A stretch of 64,000 nt of DNA. It comes from Chondrus crispus (taxonomy: Eukaryota > Rhodophyta > Florideophyceae > Gigartinales > Gigartinaceae). Shown piece after piece: positions 44,190 through 55,500 of the stretch. Below the pieces are notes generated by a model that worked only from the letters and a program-made list of their open reading frames with translations, searched no databases and was not told the DNA's origin. The stretch covers positions 165,971 through 229,970 of the forward strand of contig NW_005179000.1 in the NCBI RefSeq assembly GCF_000350225.1, read 5' to 3'. How positions within the stretch are numbered: position 1 is the stretch's first letter; each line of letters begins with the position of its first letter. The translations under genes were made by a program, and so were the position numbers.

Positions 44190-44754
44190 GGCGAAATTTT
44201 TCACAGGTCTGCGATATGAACAGCTTGCTTGTGATTCTTCTCTCAGATTATTCTCATTAGGCGGCGGTGCTCAACACGAGGATGACTCGGCTGCCATATG
44301 TATGCCACGAGTATTCGCTCGTACAAAGCGGGCCCAGAGCGAGACAGCGTGTCGGCTATCCGGACTGCGACTGCTTTTCCTTACGCCGTCGTCCCGTGCT
44401 GCACTTTCAAAGTGCGCGCGAGTAGTGCGGAAAGGTCATTGACAGTTATCACTTGATGTCGCGGGAGGAGGAGTCGAGTTCGCACTAAGACGTAAACGCT
44501 CTGGGACTGAAAATCTCAGTTGCATGGGGAGATACTGTACGACATTTCGCGGCCTCGCTGTGAGGTGAAAGTCAAAAAACTGTTTAATTTGGTCAAACAA
44601 AAAAGGTGTTTCTGATTTTTTTCAAGTATCCCATGATTTATAAATACTGTACCCTTGGTAATTTTACAATGCGCCCAGATACAGATTGAAGCTTCAAACT
44701 GAACAGTCAGAGGACCCCTTTTCGTTCTCATCATGCCGTAGGTATTACTGCATG

Positions 44755-46439
44755 TCAAAGGACGTTATGCACTCCTTCTAGAATTCTGTTGCCAATGAGC
44801 AAAGCTGGAATAAGCGCAACAAGTGCGAGCACGCCGTTTCCCCCACCGAGGAAAGGTTTGAAACCTTTTTTACCTTCTTTCTGTCGATTTCGCCATGCCA
44901 TTGCAGCCGGGAGTCCCCCAAACAGGACTGCAATTCCATACGTTCCGGCAGCATCCAACGCTGGAAGAAAAATGTCCGGGGAGAGGGCAGTGAACGCAAC
45001 CGGCGGCACCAACGTCGCAATGAAACTCTGGTACTTCGTTTTGGCGACATGGGCCTGCGACTGACCAAGAGCGGTTATCCTCACGTCTGTCCACAGCTCG
45101 GTAAGCCCTTCCACGAAACCGACAAAGCTCGTTGCCACTGCTAGTAGCGAAAAGCAAGCAACTGCTAGCCCATCTTGCGCTGCGAGTCCGCCGCTGCCAA
45201 GAATCGCCCCATTGTAGATCAAAAACATTGCCAAGGGAAGTGCACTGCCTCCCAGAATCACGCGTCGGATTTTCTTGCGATCCCCTTCGAGACGCATCGT
45301 CACGGTGGAGACCACATTGTGATACACACATGAAACAAACAAGACGGGTAAAATTGATCCATGCACCAGCGAGCCCCAGTGCATATCTGACAGTAGTCGA
45401 GAGGCGTCCACGTGACCTCCAGCTCCTGCGACAACCAAACCGAAAGACGCAATCACAGCAGCCACCATCGCGTTGTTGATGCGCTCTACCGTACCCTTAG
45501 ACAAGGCATACATTCCACCTCCTATTGCAACAGCAAACAGCGTTCCCATCAAAGCTTGTGGAGGCAAGACATTGGAAGTATGTAGAGCAGACTCGGCCCA
45601 ACGCAGCAATTCTATGAGCATGGCGCCTCCTTGTGATGTATACGCAGTGAGAATAGCGTAGTGTAAAAGCGTATAGGAAAGGGCTGCCACTACAGAGCCT
45701 GCCTTGCCGAGTGTCAACTCGCCGAGAGATAACAAGGATACTCCCGATGGGCGCCCTATCGAGCATGCGACGTTAATGCTCAATTCTAAAAGATGTGAGA
45801 AGTAGTTCGTTGCTCGTGAATGGGGTTAGAGGCCAGTGTTCCATCGTCGGCATCGCGTGGTGTAGATAAAAAGTACGTACCACTAATCAGGAGGCCTGTT
45901 GTAGACATATAAGCCCAGACTCCAACGAGAGCGAAGGAGGAAGGCACATAGCCTGCAGGTGCAGCGACTGCTGGAAGCGCAAGCACTCCTGCACCAACCA
46001 TGGTTCCCTGTGTGCGTAGGATATGAACGACAAGTCAGAGGCAGTGACGGTGCAGACAAAGGATTCCGTTTCATTTCAGTCAAGAGAGCGTCTGACATAC
46101 CGCTATCAAAGCAGCGCATCCTAGTTCAGAAGGAGGTACACGCAAAAAGGACCCATCCTTGCCAGGTTCAATATTGGAAAACATGCGAGTGCTTTGTTGT
46201 TCCTCAGGGAGGGGGATAGGATTTCCAATGTCTTCGGGCGTTTTTGTTCTCTCTTTAGTTTCAGGTGTCATAACAGCACGCCAGCTTCGCATCAGTGCAG
46301 TAGTTTGGCGACATGACGGCTGTGGACGATGAGGAGGCGACGTGAACGTAGGCTTTCTGGTAAGTTGAACGTGTGACGGCGAAAATGAAGAGACGAAAGT
46401 GGTTCTGCTTGAAGCTTCCATTGCGATATTGGATGCCAT
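44755..46439 (-). CDS. Aromatic amino acid permease (Trp/Tyr type), plastid-targeted, three exons
   Basis: Exons on the minus strand: 46439-46101, 46007-45881, 45785-44755, giving about 498 aa. Introns are 93 nt (GTATGT ... CACACAG) and 95 nt (GTACGT ... TTTTAG). Splicing gives ELGCAALIA-GTMVGAGVLALP and TGLLIS-ELSINVACS, the conserved first helices of the HAAAP Trp/Tyr permease family found in bacteria and plastids. Around eleven hydrophobic segments follow (such as VVAALSYTLLHYAILTAY, MVAAVIASFGLVVAGAGG, NGVLALVALIPALLIG). The first 100 residues are Ser/Thr/Arg-rich and lack acids early (MASNIAMEASSRTTFVSSFS), typical of a transit peptide, so plastid envelope location is inferred. An ATG 42 nt upstream (46481) is an alternative start. 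Substrate probably tryptophan or tyrosine. Confidence 0.88.
45786..45880 (-). other. Permease intron 2 (95 nt)
   Basis: GTACGT donor at 45880 and CTTTTAG acceptor ending at 45786. The split codon GAA is restored, giving the family motif LLIxE. Confidence 0.88.
46008..46100 (-). other. Permease intron 1 (93 nt)
   Basis: GTATGT donor at 46100 and CACACAG acceptor ending at 46008. Removal joins a conserved transmembrane motif in frame. Confidence 0.88.
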
Positions 46440-46834
46440 ACTTTCAGACGAGGTAGTTTGACGGCAGGGCCTTCGTCTCATAAATGCGCAGCAGACTTCT
46501 ATTGTTCGATACCAAGAGCAGAGCCCAATGCGACCGCAAGTTGCAGAGATTGGATGTCATCCCAGTTGATGAGGCGTTTGATTGGCTGTATGTGCCGCTT
46601 CGCGGACATGCGCTTTGATAAAGAGCACCAGCTGCCACTCATTACTGTGATTGCCGCCAGCTCTTTGCTAATCGCTTCACGCGATATTTTGCAGAAGTAA
46701 TGTGGCCAGCGAAATTACAGTGTCGACGTGACATGTTGCATTGCTGTAGAGTACGGACATATTTAGCTTCATCATACTGTACCAAAGCTGAAAGGATCGT
46801 CGTATGATTTCATGACTTTCAAAAGTCAGAGGAT

Positions 46835-47374
46835 CTACCTTCGATCGATATTGATCGGATAAGGAGCACCTTTAAAAGCATTAGATAAGACCCGTCCTGT
46901 AGAAATGTCGACATGGGCTCTCTTCTGCAGGGACGTTGTGAATCCGATTGTAGAAGCCGAAAACTTTTCATGCAGAGAGAGAGAAAGAGAGACAGAGAGA
47001 GTGGTGGCAGGGGTGAAAAAAGGCTGGACATTCGAACATTGGGTTGTGCCGGGAAGCGCACATGAGAAACGGTGAAACGGCATGGTAGCTGGAGCCGAGA
47101 TGGTAGAGAGGAAAGAAAAGTGGCTCATGGCGGCGAGAGCGCCAAAAAAGGTGGTGAAGGTCTCTTGGCCGGAATGCGGGGAGTGAAAGAGAGAGTGAGG
47201 ATGCGGAGCGAGATGGGCACGACAAAAGATTCTGGAGGTCTTCCAAGAGAGAAGAGAGGCATGTGGAAATGATGAGGCTTTATTCGGGGCCTCTAGTATT
47301 TTTGCTTCGATACCATACTGGATCAATGCGGCTAATGTCAACAGCTGTGATGCAATGTCATAAAGCTGCGTCAT
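46835..47374 (-). CDS. Hypothetical gene, possibly spliced
   Basis: An open frame of 179 aa, but only its two ends look like protein. It starts MTQLYDIASQLLTLAALIQY-GIEAKI, a helical stretch, and ends KRAHVDISTGRVLSNAFKGA-PYPINIDRR. The centre is Ser/Thr/Phe/Pro-rich and includes a (ct)n tract (46976-47003) followed by a good acceptor (cgtccctgcag, about 46932-46922) just before KRAHVD. So the middle is probably an intron and the real product short. I do not recognise the family. It lies 396 bp upstream of the permease on the same strand. Confidence 0.35.
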   Translation of the reverse strand: MTQLYDIASQLLTLAALIQYGIEAKILEAPNKASSFPHASLLSWKTSRIFCRAHLAPHPHSLFHSPHSGQETFTTFFGALAAMSHFSFLSTISAPATMPFHRFSCALPGTTQCSNVQPFFTPATTLSVSLSLSLHEKFSASTIGFTTSLQKRAHVDISTGRVLSNAFKGAPYPINIDRR

Positions 47375-48201
47375 TGTGAGCTACTCAGTAGTTTTGCATC
47401 TTTCAAGGATACAAAACTACAAATTAAGACTCTGGCTACATCTCCTTGCTTGATGAAATTGACTTGGCGCATGCTTCACACAGAGAGGGATTGAAGGCGA
47501 GGTTCAAGGTGGAAAGTAGAGCGAGGGACGTACATTTGACAAGTGGAAGGACTGCATTTGACCTCACCGAACCTTACTCCAGCTCTACTATGTAGACGAG
47601 TACGTCGGGTCTTTCCTCACGACTCTGTGGTTTGTAGGCGCCCACACCAATGATTGGGCTGATTAGTATGGCTCTTGTGTGCGGTTTCAGCCACAGTTTT
47701 GAGCAGTAATCCCTGCTTTGGTTGAACATCGCTGAAGGCATCCCATGGTCATCATGTTGGCAGCGTCTGCTTACATGTCTATCAGACAACAAAAGCTTGT
47801 TTCGGCAGACTGACGTTTCTCCCGTATCTTAGCTTACCGGTACTGCAACAGTCTGTTGAACGGAAGGAGTAGGGGGAGATGATCCAAATCGAGAATGAAT
47901 GTTGTATTGGAAAACTATATTGCATGATACTGATATAGCCTCATACATTGAGAACTGCTCGAGATAAGATGATTCACAGATACGGTATTATCATCGATTT
48001 GTGCGGACTGATTAGAAATCTTATAGACCTCACTCGTTTAGCTAAAGAATTGAATTATGAAGTACTTTGAAGGCCAGAAGAGTCTATACGAACCGAGCCG
48101 CTGATCTTCTCATCCGGTGTGTTAATGAAACGCGTACGGCTTCAGAATCCATTTTGTCCGTCGGTAAAGTTTAGCGAAACGGGTTTTAACATAGTTCATG
48201 A
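47375..48201. other. Region with no recognised gene
   Basis: Only short frames (longest 72 aa); nothing recognised between the hypothetical gene and the left end of the second Harbinger-type element. Confidence 0.5.
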
Positions 48202-48899
48202 GGGTGACCCCACCGCCAACAAAATTTCAGTCCTAAAATTCCAACTACTAAAGTTTGGACCGATGGAAGAGATTTTGAACCCCACCGCGCCAGCATTTGT
48301 CCTAAAGTTTAGAATTTGGGCAGGATTCTTTTCCAAACCAAAATTATTTGGTCGAGATTTTTGTCCAAAGCGCCGTTTGGGCGAGCTTCGTTCTATAGTA
48401 ACGGTACAGAAAACATCTGAATTTCATGTGCTTACAGCTCTACCAAAGCTCTTCCAAATGGCTTTTGCGCCAATTGTGGAACAGACGCGTGCAGTAGCTT
48501 GCTTCTTTGCGCCAAATGTATTTCTACGACAGACTTGTAGCCTAATTGGGGTGACCCTGAATACGATAGAAGTATCGTGTTACAGGCTCGGTAGGGTTCA
48601 TCTCTGAGGGCCATTGGGAGCCTCCGAAAGCAACAAATCACAATTTGCGAGCCCCCTTTTTGTGATAAAGACACCCCGCTGCAGCCGTTTGTGTCGTATC
48701 AAACCCGGCTCTTGTCTGAGGGGGGGAGCCCCTCAGAGCCAGGCGACACCCGTACCTAATCGCTTTTCTGGCGCCAAAACGTCTCTAGCCGTTACACGCA
48801 CCAGACGCAGACGACCCATCGCGTCAGCTTGATCCTGCTCGAAACTTGCTCACTGCGCTTCTTGCGTGGCTTCCTGACTCCTCATCCTTCGCTGCTCTG

Positions 48900-49011
48900 C
48901 TCCGCTATACTCCGCTCCGCCCTTCTTCGCTCCGCTGTACTCCGCTACGCCCTCCTCTGCTCCGCTGAGCTCCGATACGCCCTCCTTCGCTCCGTCCTTC
49001 TCCGTTACGCG
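48900..49011. repeat. 30-bp minisatellite, about 3.7 units
   Basis: Units of ctccgct(a/g)tactccgctacgccct-type, period 30, in the leader region of the Harbinger-type element's first gene. Confidence 0.8.
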
Positions 49012-49153
49012 CCTCTCTGCCACTGGCTTCTCTCCTGCTCGCTTGTATGCCGCTAGCCTCTTCGCCCAGTCCTACCCCGCTCTGTCCCCATTCATTTCGT
49101 GCTTATCTGTGACTCGCCTCTCTGCCCAACGCTTTTTGCGCTTATTGCGTGAC

Positions 49154-50386
49154 ATGAATCCATCACAGCGTCCTTCCGGTTTATTGGAAATTGACGACAG
49201 AAACCCCACCACCTCGCACGATCGCACACCGCAACGTGGCCTTGCTGATGATCATACCCAGATGCTCGAGCCGCGTCCTGCCCCATCAACCGAACTGCAC
49301 CGCAGCCCATCCATGCTCCATCCCTCTGAGGTGTTCCTGGAAAGCACTGAAGACGGTAATGCCTTCCGCCCTTCCTCCTCTTATACTCCTTCCCCTGCGC
49401 CCTACCGAAGGGTTGGTGAAGTACCGTCCGTTTTCGATTCGAGCCCTGTTACGGAAGCTTCAGCTTCCCTGCCTACCGCGGAGCCACGAGCAAGCGACAC
49501 ATCATCGCTGGCACCGCCCAATTCTCTCAGAAATGTTAGGGAGCTACAAAGGCTGCCCCCAAGACGCCTAGTGACTAAACGAAGGCGCAATGAAAATGGA
49601 ATAAAGAAGGCAAAACGGGGAGGGAAACGGGAAAGTGGGTTTTCACAGGGAGAGACGGACAGCCTGTTGGAGCTGCTGCTGGAGCACCTGCCACTCTGCA
49701 AGGACGAAAGGGAGAAAATAGCACGACTGCATGAACTCCGCTATCCTCAGCAGGGGAGAAATCCTGACTCTTTGCGCAGGAAGATTTCTGCTCTTTGTCG
49801 TACAGTACCTCCCACTGGGGACCCCAGTATTCCCCGGGATGTTTTGAAAGCCAAGGAGATAGGAAAGGAGATGACGGAGAGAGCTGATCTAGGGGACGGG
49901 GAGGAATCAGATGATCAGTACACTAACGAGTTGGGCCACACTCTTCCGTTTTCAGCATTGCATTCAGGCTCGCTAAGTGCTCCCTCGGGAGCGCCAACAC
50001 CAGACCCGTCACCATATCCTCTTGAAGACGACGCTGCCAGCAATGACATATCTCGTCGCGACAGCGGAGTGGAGTTGGTGTGTCCAAGACCGCTTGTCAG
50101 AAAGCGTGGGGCGGTCAAAAAATCGGCGACTGATGAAGACAGTCTCATGAGAACTGTTAAGGCATGCATGGTTCAAGATCAGATAAATCGCGATGCTGAG
50201 TACAAGCAGCGCCTTATCGATCCGAGTGAGGAGCGTGAGCGTAGGGAAGAGGAGCGCAGAATCCGTGAGCAAGAACGCGCCGACGAGCGCGAACGCAGAG
50301 CGGAAGAAAAGGAGCGTAGCGAGCGGATGACTAATATGGTTATGCTAGCTTTTCTCGGTAAGGGTGCTAGTGATTTAATCACCTAG
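49154..50386 (+). CDS. Harbinger-associated SANT/Myb-like protein
   Basis: 410 aa from ATG at 49154 (the frame is open upstream to a TTG at 49043). The N-terminal 150 residues are Pro/Ser/Thr-rich. A basic patch (TKRRRNENGIKKAKRGGKRE) precedes a SANT-like domain: SGFSQGETDSLLELLLEHLP, then RYPQQGRNPDSLRRKISALC, with the acidic helix and the N-x-x-SLRRK helix typical of DNA-binding partners in this group. The C-terminus is a strong coiled coil (EERERREEERRIREQERADE). It presumably binds transposon ends for the convergent transposase. The stop codons overlap: this frame ends at 50386 and the other at 50375. No damage is seen. Confidence 0.7.
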   Translation: MNPSQRPSGLLEIDDRNPTTSHDRTPQRGLADDHTQMLEPRPAPSTELHRSPSMLHPSEVFLESTEDGNAFRPSSSYTPSPAPYRRVGEVPSVFDSSPVTEASASLPTAEPRASDTSSLAPPNSLRNVRELQRLPPRRLVTKRRRNENGIKKAKRGGKRESGFSQGETDSLLELLLEHLPLCKDEREKIARLHELRYPQQGRNPDSLRRKISALCRTVPPTGDPSIPRDVLKAKEIGKEMTERADLGDGEESDDQYTNELGHTLPFSALHSGSLSAPSGAPTPDPSPYPLEDDAASNDISRRDSGVELVCPRPLVRKRGAVKKSATDEDSLMRTVKACMVQDQINRDAEYKQRLIDPSEERERREEERRIREQERADERERRAEEKERSERMTNMVMLAFLGKGASDLIT

Positions 50387-51658
50387 AACACAAAAACTAA
50401 GGACAGCTAGTGTGAATATGGATCTAGTTTGCAAGATGCGGTTTGCCTCCACGCTCAAGTGAGGCATATATGAATGTAGTATTTGATTGATGCCGACTAG
50501 CTGAGACCGCAAGTTGTATAGGAGCATCATGCACATGAGTACAACGTTTCGCTCACCTCTTTCTTCGTAAATAAATCGGTCTTTGAGCCTTGGAAAGGTC
50601 CCTTGAAATGACCTCATACCCCATTCTGATGCTTGACGGGCGGACGTTGCCTGTCTGAGTGTCATGATGGATTCGATGGTCCCATCGCTTCCGACAACGC
50701 AGTCTTGTGCGGACTTAATTAAAAATGGATAGTGGGTCCTTGAGAATGCTGATTCGACTACACATTGCCCTCCGTGCTCATCGAAAGCTTCTTTGAGCTT
50801 GTTGTATATTTTTCCCCATTCAGCTACTGTGGAGTCGTGCATTGACCCGGGGGCATTTATTGCACAAGCAATAACTGCACCATTTGGAGAGAAGACGAAA
50901 ACATTTGAGACGTAGTGATCATGCTTCCATCCATTATAAAACATGTTCTGTATAATGTAGTCACCCGACTGTTTCAAGTACAATTTGAGGCCATCTACCA
51001 CACAATAAACGTCCTTCAACATAGAGTACTTTGTCCTAAACGCCGTCTGGAAGCGTTCAACGTCTGTGGCCGTCGGCATTGTGATCCTGGCCATAGCGTT
51101 TTCTTTAAGTACTTTTAGAAGAATTCGACGATCGAAACGGAGAAAAACACAACACACCGAGCCTGTGATTCCAAACATCAGACAAAGAACGAACTCAGCA
51201 CCTCTTGTTCGGTGCCAAGTCAGGATCAATCCTAAACAATGAGCAGCAGACATGCTCCGGGGACGCCCTAGACTGACTGTAGAGTGCAGAAGACGAATGT
51301 TTCCATCCGACGAGTAGGGCGTGAATCCATAGTAAAATGGCGCAAATAGTCTTAGTAAGAATTGAAACGCACGGTTGTCAAAACCTGTGAGGGTTATAAG
51401 TGACTGATCGCAACCCGAACCGAGCACAACTGCGAAAGTGGAAAGGCTAGGGGATTGAAGGGCTCTGCGTCGCATGCGCCTGTCGCGGCGTCTCCGGCCC
51501 TCCAAAGACAGGCGATGACGAAATGCTATCTGCTGGTTGCGACGGTTATTGAGGAGTAATGCTAGAAGGGCTGTCGTGAAGACGGACATTTTGAGCGCAT
51601 AGCGAAGAAAAGGAGGCACTGTGGGACTCATGCTCGTACGTATACTGCTGACGAGCAT
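50375..51658 (-). CDS. PIF/Harbinger-type transposase with D-to-E change
   Basis: 427 aa from ATG at 51658. The core follows DDE_Tnp_4: VYCVVDGLKLYLKQ (D222), QNMFYNGWKHDHYVSNVFVF, INAPGSMHDS, GGQCVVESAFSRTHYPFLIK, then RQASEWGMRSFQGTFPRLK (E345). At the position where the family carries the second catalytic Asp (V-D-S-x-F) this copy has Glu (E302, codon GAA at 50755-50753). One base change would explain it, so the enzyme is probably impaired although the frame is open. The N-terminus is Arg-rich (RRRRDRRMRRRA), likely for nuclear import or DNA contact. Confidence 0.8.
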   Translation of the reverse strand: MLVSSIRTSMSPTVPPFLRYALKMSVFTTALLALLLNNRRNQQIAFRHRLSLEGRRRRDRRMRRRALQSPSLSTFAVVLGSGCDQSLITLTGFDNRAFQFLLRLFAPFYYGFTPYSSDGNIRLLHSTVSLGRPRSMSAAHCLGLILTWHRTRGAEFVLCLMFGITGSVCCVFLRFDRRILLKVLKENAMARITMPTATDVERFQTAFRTKYSMLKDVYCVVDGLKLYLKQSGDYIIQNMFYNGWKHDHYVSNVFVFSPNGAVIACAINAPGSMHDSTVAEWGKIYNKLKEAFDEHGGQCVVESAFSRTHYPFLIKSAQDCVVGSDGTIESIMTLRQATSARQASEWGMRSFQGTFPRLKDRFIYEERGERNVVLMCMMLLYNLRSQLVGINQILHSYMPHLSVEANRILQTRSIFTLAVLSFCVLGD

Positions 51659-51765
51659 TTGCTATAAACACACTTTGCTACTCGGAATTTTCGCAGGCAT
51701 GCAGTATCAAATTGTCTTGTCTGGAGCAAATAGGTACCGAAGCAAAATGCGATTTTCGGATACTC

Positions 51766-52006
51766 CCATTCCATTCATCGTGATTGGCAATCACGCAATC
51801 ACGCAATCACGTCAATAAATGGTGCCTGCTCCCTTGTGGTTGGTTGTTTATATTACGTTTCCCAAAAAAATGGTCATGCTCATTAAAGAAATAAACAATC
51901 GACTTAAAATTAATCTTGTGCTCCAACTTGCAGAACGACGTTAAATTAATGTCGTGATTGCGTGATTGCGTGATTGCATGATTGCCAATCACGATGAATG
52001 GAATGG
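51766..52006. repeat. 241-bp fold-back repeat (nested MITE or subterminal repeat)
   Basis: ccattccattcatcgtgatt at 51766-51785 is repeated in reverse at 51987-52006. Both inner sides continue into gattgcgt-type tandem units (gcaatcac, two to three copies). The centre is A+T-rich. It lies within the right end of the second Harbinger-type element. No flanking target duplication was seen. Confidence 0.8.
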
Positions 52007-52522
52007 CCCTTAATCACCACCTCCCCCAAAGCGCGGCTTGATTAAAAGATAGTAGATCCAATTACCGGAGGACAACTGTCTGCTTTTTGCGATTTTGGGC
52101 AAGGCGCGGTTTGGTCACCCTGAGCGTCGCATATGATGCCCTCGTGTTTTTGAAGGAGAAGAAAACGCCTGCCCGGGGTTTTCTGTTATCGGCATCCTAA
52201 CATAGGATTCCTCCCGTCATGAAAAAACTGTACCTTCGACGGCGGGGATCTTGCCGTCAAGTTATTGCGTGTTGCGCTATGTAACGAGCGTCCGGTCAAC
52301 ACTAAATCTTTGGCCATTTTGACGTTACGGCATGTTGATACACACGTCTTGAGAAGCCATCACCTCCGAAAAGTGAAGGCAAGCACATAAGAACTGACTC
52401 TACACTTACAAGTTTTGAGCGATAACGGAATAGAAAAGGCTGCGGACTACTTGTATCCGATCCTATACATTCTATGACATGTTCGGAGGAAGCACAACCC
52501 TGGTGTATAGGAGGGACAGCAA

Positions 52523-55500
52523 CTATTTTCCCTTCACAGCTTGGCGAACTCTATTCAAACGGGCGTACCATTTGTAAATATGAGAGCTCTTCCTGGTGTT
52601 TTGCTCCGATTCCATCAAGAATATACAATCTCTTAATGTTAGCGGGAGCTTTGGTTGCGGCTTGGGGACGTCCTTTTTCGCACTGGGTTCTGTTCCTGGC
52701 ATGCTAGATGTTCGCGGTCCACCCAAACTAACTAGGGGACAGAGAGCCTTCAGCTTTTCTAATTGATCGATCTTCTTTCCATTCGTGCCCACACTCTTGT
52801 TGGACATACTATCCCCACCGGCTGAGCTGACGAGCTTAGGAATTGGGGGCAAGCTCGAACCACTCGTGCGGGAGCCTCCAGACTTCGTGATAGGCGGGAG
52901 TAGTGGCGCCAATCCCGCCAAGCCTTTTCCGGTTGCTGGCTTCTTGCGCCTCTTGTCAATACCCGCTACTAATCCGGACAAGGCATCTCGTTGACTACTA
53001 TTCTCTTTGCGCTTCTTCTCTAGAGCGATCTTCTCCTTTCGCTCGAGCTCGGCTGCCGCACTAGCATCTTTAATCTTCTTCTCTTCCATTTCAGCCTCCC
53101 CAGCGAGCTTCTTTGCCTCGCGTTCCTCCTGCTCTTTCTTTCTCTTCACGCGTAACTCCGCAGCAACAGTCAAAGATCGTTCTTCATCCTCACGCATTAA
53201 CTCGAGCTTTTCGTGAACGTTTTGGCCGAAATATTCCGTGTTCCAAGACTCTTTGTTAGCCTCGATCCGTACCCTTGCAATGCCCTTTAAAGACTCCAAA
53301 AGGTTCCGCAGCCGTTCTTGTACGGCCAGTGAAACAATTTCCATGGCATCCTTTGAAATGTTTTCGCTCAGAGCGTAGCGCTTCGCAGTCACTTGCATCT
53401 TTGTCCTTAGAGCTGGGCCTGACAAGAGCATACCGGGGTCATAATCGATAATTTCGATGACTTCGGTATTTACCACACCTGCATCCTCGCCGAGTTTGTC
53501 GACCTCATCGTCGAGGTCTACGACATCGTTCACAAGATTCAACTCGTCGTCGACGCGCTTGGCCTTCCGAACTTGAGTTCCAGGACCAGTGCCCCCAGGA
53601 GCCGAGTTGGAGGAGCCACCTTTGCCAGTAGCCAGCGCACTTCCACCTCCACTTCCCATGTTGGTGCCGGGGCCTGTTCGCCCCTTTGCTGTATCGATCC
53701 TTGCCGGCTGCGGCTTGGTAGGTCTATTCGGGTCGGTGGAGGAAGGAAAAGGGCCCGCTTTTCGCCTATTGGTAGGTCCCTTCGACGCCTTGGGAGTTGG
53801 CTTCGGTTTTTTCATGGAACTGCCCGTCGGTGATCCGCTACCGGCATCGAATGGTCGCTTTATAGAGCCTGGAGCGACTGCTGCGGACCCTGCTCCTGCA
53901 CTTCCAGATATCACAGGTAATGAGGGCTTCTGCCTCACAACGGATCCCTTTGAAATGGTTTTGCTCAGACTCTTTGATGCTTGAGATTTCGCAGCTCCTT
54001 TCAGTGGAGAAGTCTTAGCGGCATTTTTCACCGGTGCCTTTCGAGGGCCCTTTGGTTTGGTACCCGGAGCTACCTTGTGGACTAAACCTGCGGGAAGTTT
54101 GTTCGCCAGCAATCCTTTGCTCCCTGTAACCGCTTTTCCTGCTACACCTCCCATCACAGACACTTTCGGTACATTGGTCGCAGTAGGGCCTTTCAAGGCA
54201 ACATGTGCTGCGGGCAGAGTAGATGGTGGTCGTAAGATACTCTTTCCTCCGATGGATCTGACCCCAGGAGCTTTCCCAGGTGCTGCTCTGCTTGCACCAA
54301 CCTTTGGTGTGTTTGGAGAGGATGTCTTTCTCGAAGGTACCGTTTTTCTGGATATACTCTTTCCACCAGTCTTCCCAGGCAGTTGGGCTTCCTTTTTCAC
54401 AATATGCGGGTTTATCAGTTGTGCCTCCTTTCCAGAAGCCTTCGACCCTACTGCAGCTCTCCCTGGAACTGTCCCCGGCATCGAATACTGCATCTTCGCA
54501 TTGGCGCCTGGTGGCTGCAAGGCCGCGGATCGCGCCTGCTGCTGCTTCATTTGATGGATGTGCAACGGAATCTGTTTGTTCTGCACCACCTGCCTTCTCT
54601 GCTGTTGGCCCACATGCTGAAACTGTTGCTGCGGCACCTTTCTTTCCCCGCGGCCTGACTGAGCTTTTTGCCGCTCAAACTCGCTCTCGTACCACTCCTT
54701 AAACTCTCGAATCAGGTCAATGCCAAACGCTTGGGGGCAGCTATCTCGCACAAAGCGAGCTACAGACTCGAGCAGCTTCTGCCGCGGAATGTGTCCTCTC
54801 ACCCACTGAGCCCACGCTTTCTTAATATGCTCCTTTAAGCTGACCTCCGCTGTCTGTTTGAGCGGGCTTCCTTCCATAACTTTAGTCAGAGTCTTGATTG
54901 CAAAGCGGCAAAAGTGACCAACGATAACTTGCTCTTGCGAAATCTTAGCCGCCTGAGGACGGCCCTGCCCCGGTGCGGGCTGGCCTGGTGGCATGCGCTG
55001 CTGCGGTATCCCTGCGACTGGCACGGCACGAGAAGCTCCCCTAGCATGGGTTGAAGTGCCAGTTTTCTTCATGACGGCGTTGAGCTCGGCCGTAATATCC
55101 GGCCGGGCTGATGACGCGGCAGACTGCGAACTCGCCGCAGCGCTACTTGTGACAGCGCGCACGTGCCCCCCGACGGATGCGGTAGGCTCTCTCTTCGGGA
55201 TGGCCTTTGCTTGCAGCTGCTGTCTCCTATATTCGGCAGAAACCTTGCTGTCGGCGGCTCTGGCGTTGATATTGGGCATACGTGCATGGGCCTGCGCACG
55301 TGCCTGCAACGGCATGATGGGGACCGTGGGAACGCCAAACGGGGATACTTGAGTGTTCTGAGGTTGGGGTGTTGCCAGGGGGTGGGTGACGGCGCGGCCA
55401 GGGGTGCTTCCGAGGTATTGTACAAGCTCGTCCAAGTTGCCGCGAACGCTTCCGTTGAGATGCTGGCTGGCCGGATTGGCGACGCGGGGTCGGGAGTTGG

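Larger units (their letters stand above)
48202..52120. mobile_element. Second PIF/Harbinger-type transposon (about 3.9 kb)
   Basis: Contains the two expected genes converging on each other. Likely ends: GGGTGACCCCACCGCC at 48202-48217 and, reversed, GGGTGACCAAACCGCG at 52120 (13 of 16 match), flanked on both sides by TGA (48199-48201; 52121-52123). An alternative left end, GGGTGACC at about 48549, cannot be excluded. This is a different lineage from the element at 25345: ends and transposase are unlike. Confidence 0.7.

Noticed and set aside
48549..48556. Second GGGTGACC word as left end of the Harbinger-type element
   Set aside because: It lacks the following ACCGC match and a TGA flank, so 48202 is preferred, though not proven.
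48119..48607. 162-aa plus-strand frame
   Set aside because: It spans the left terminus of the second Harbinger-type element and has no motif, so it is a chance frame.
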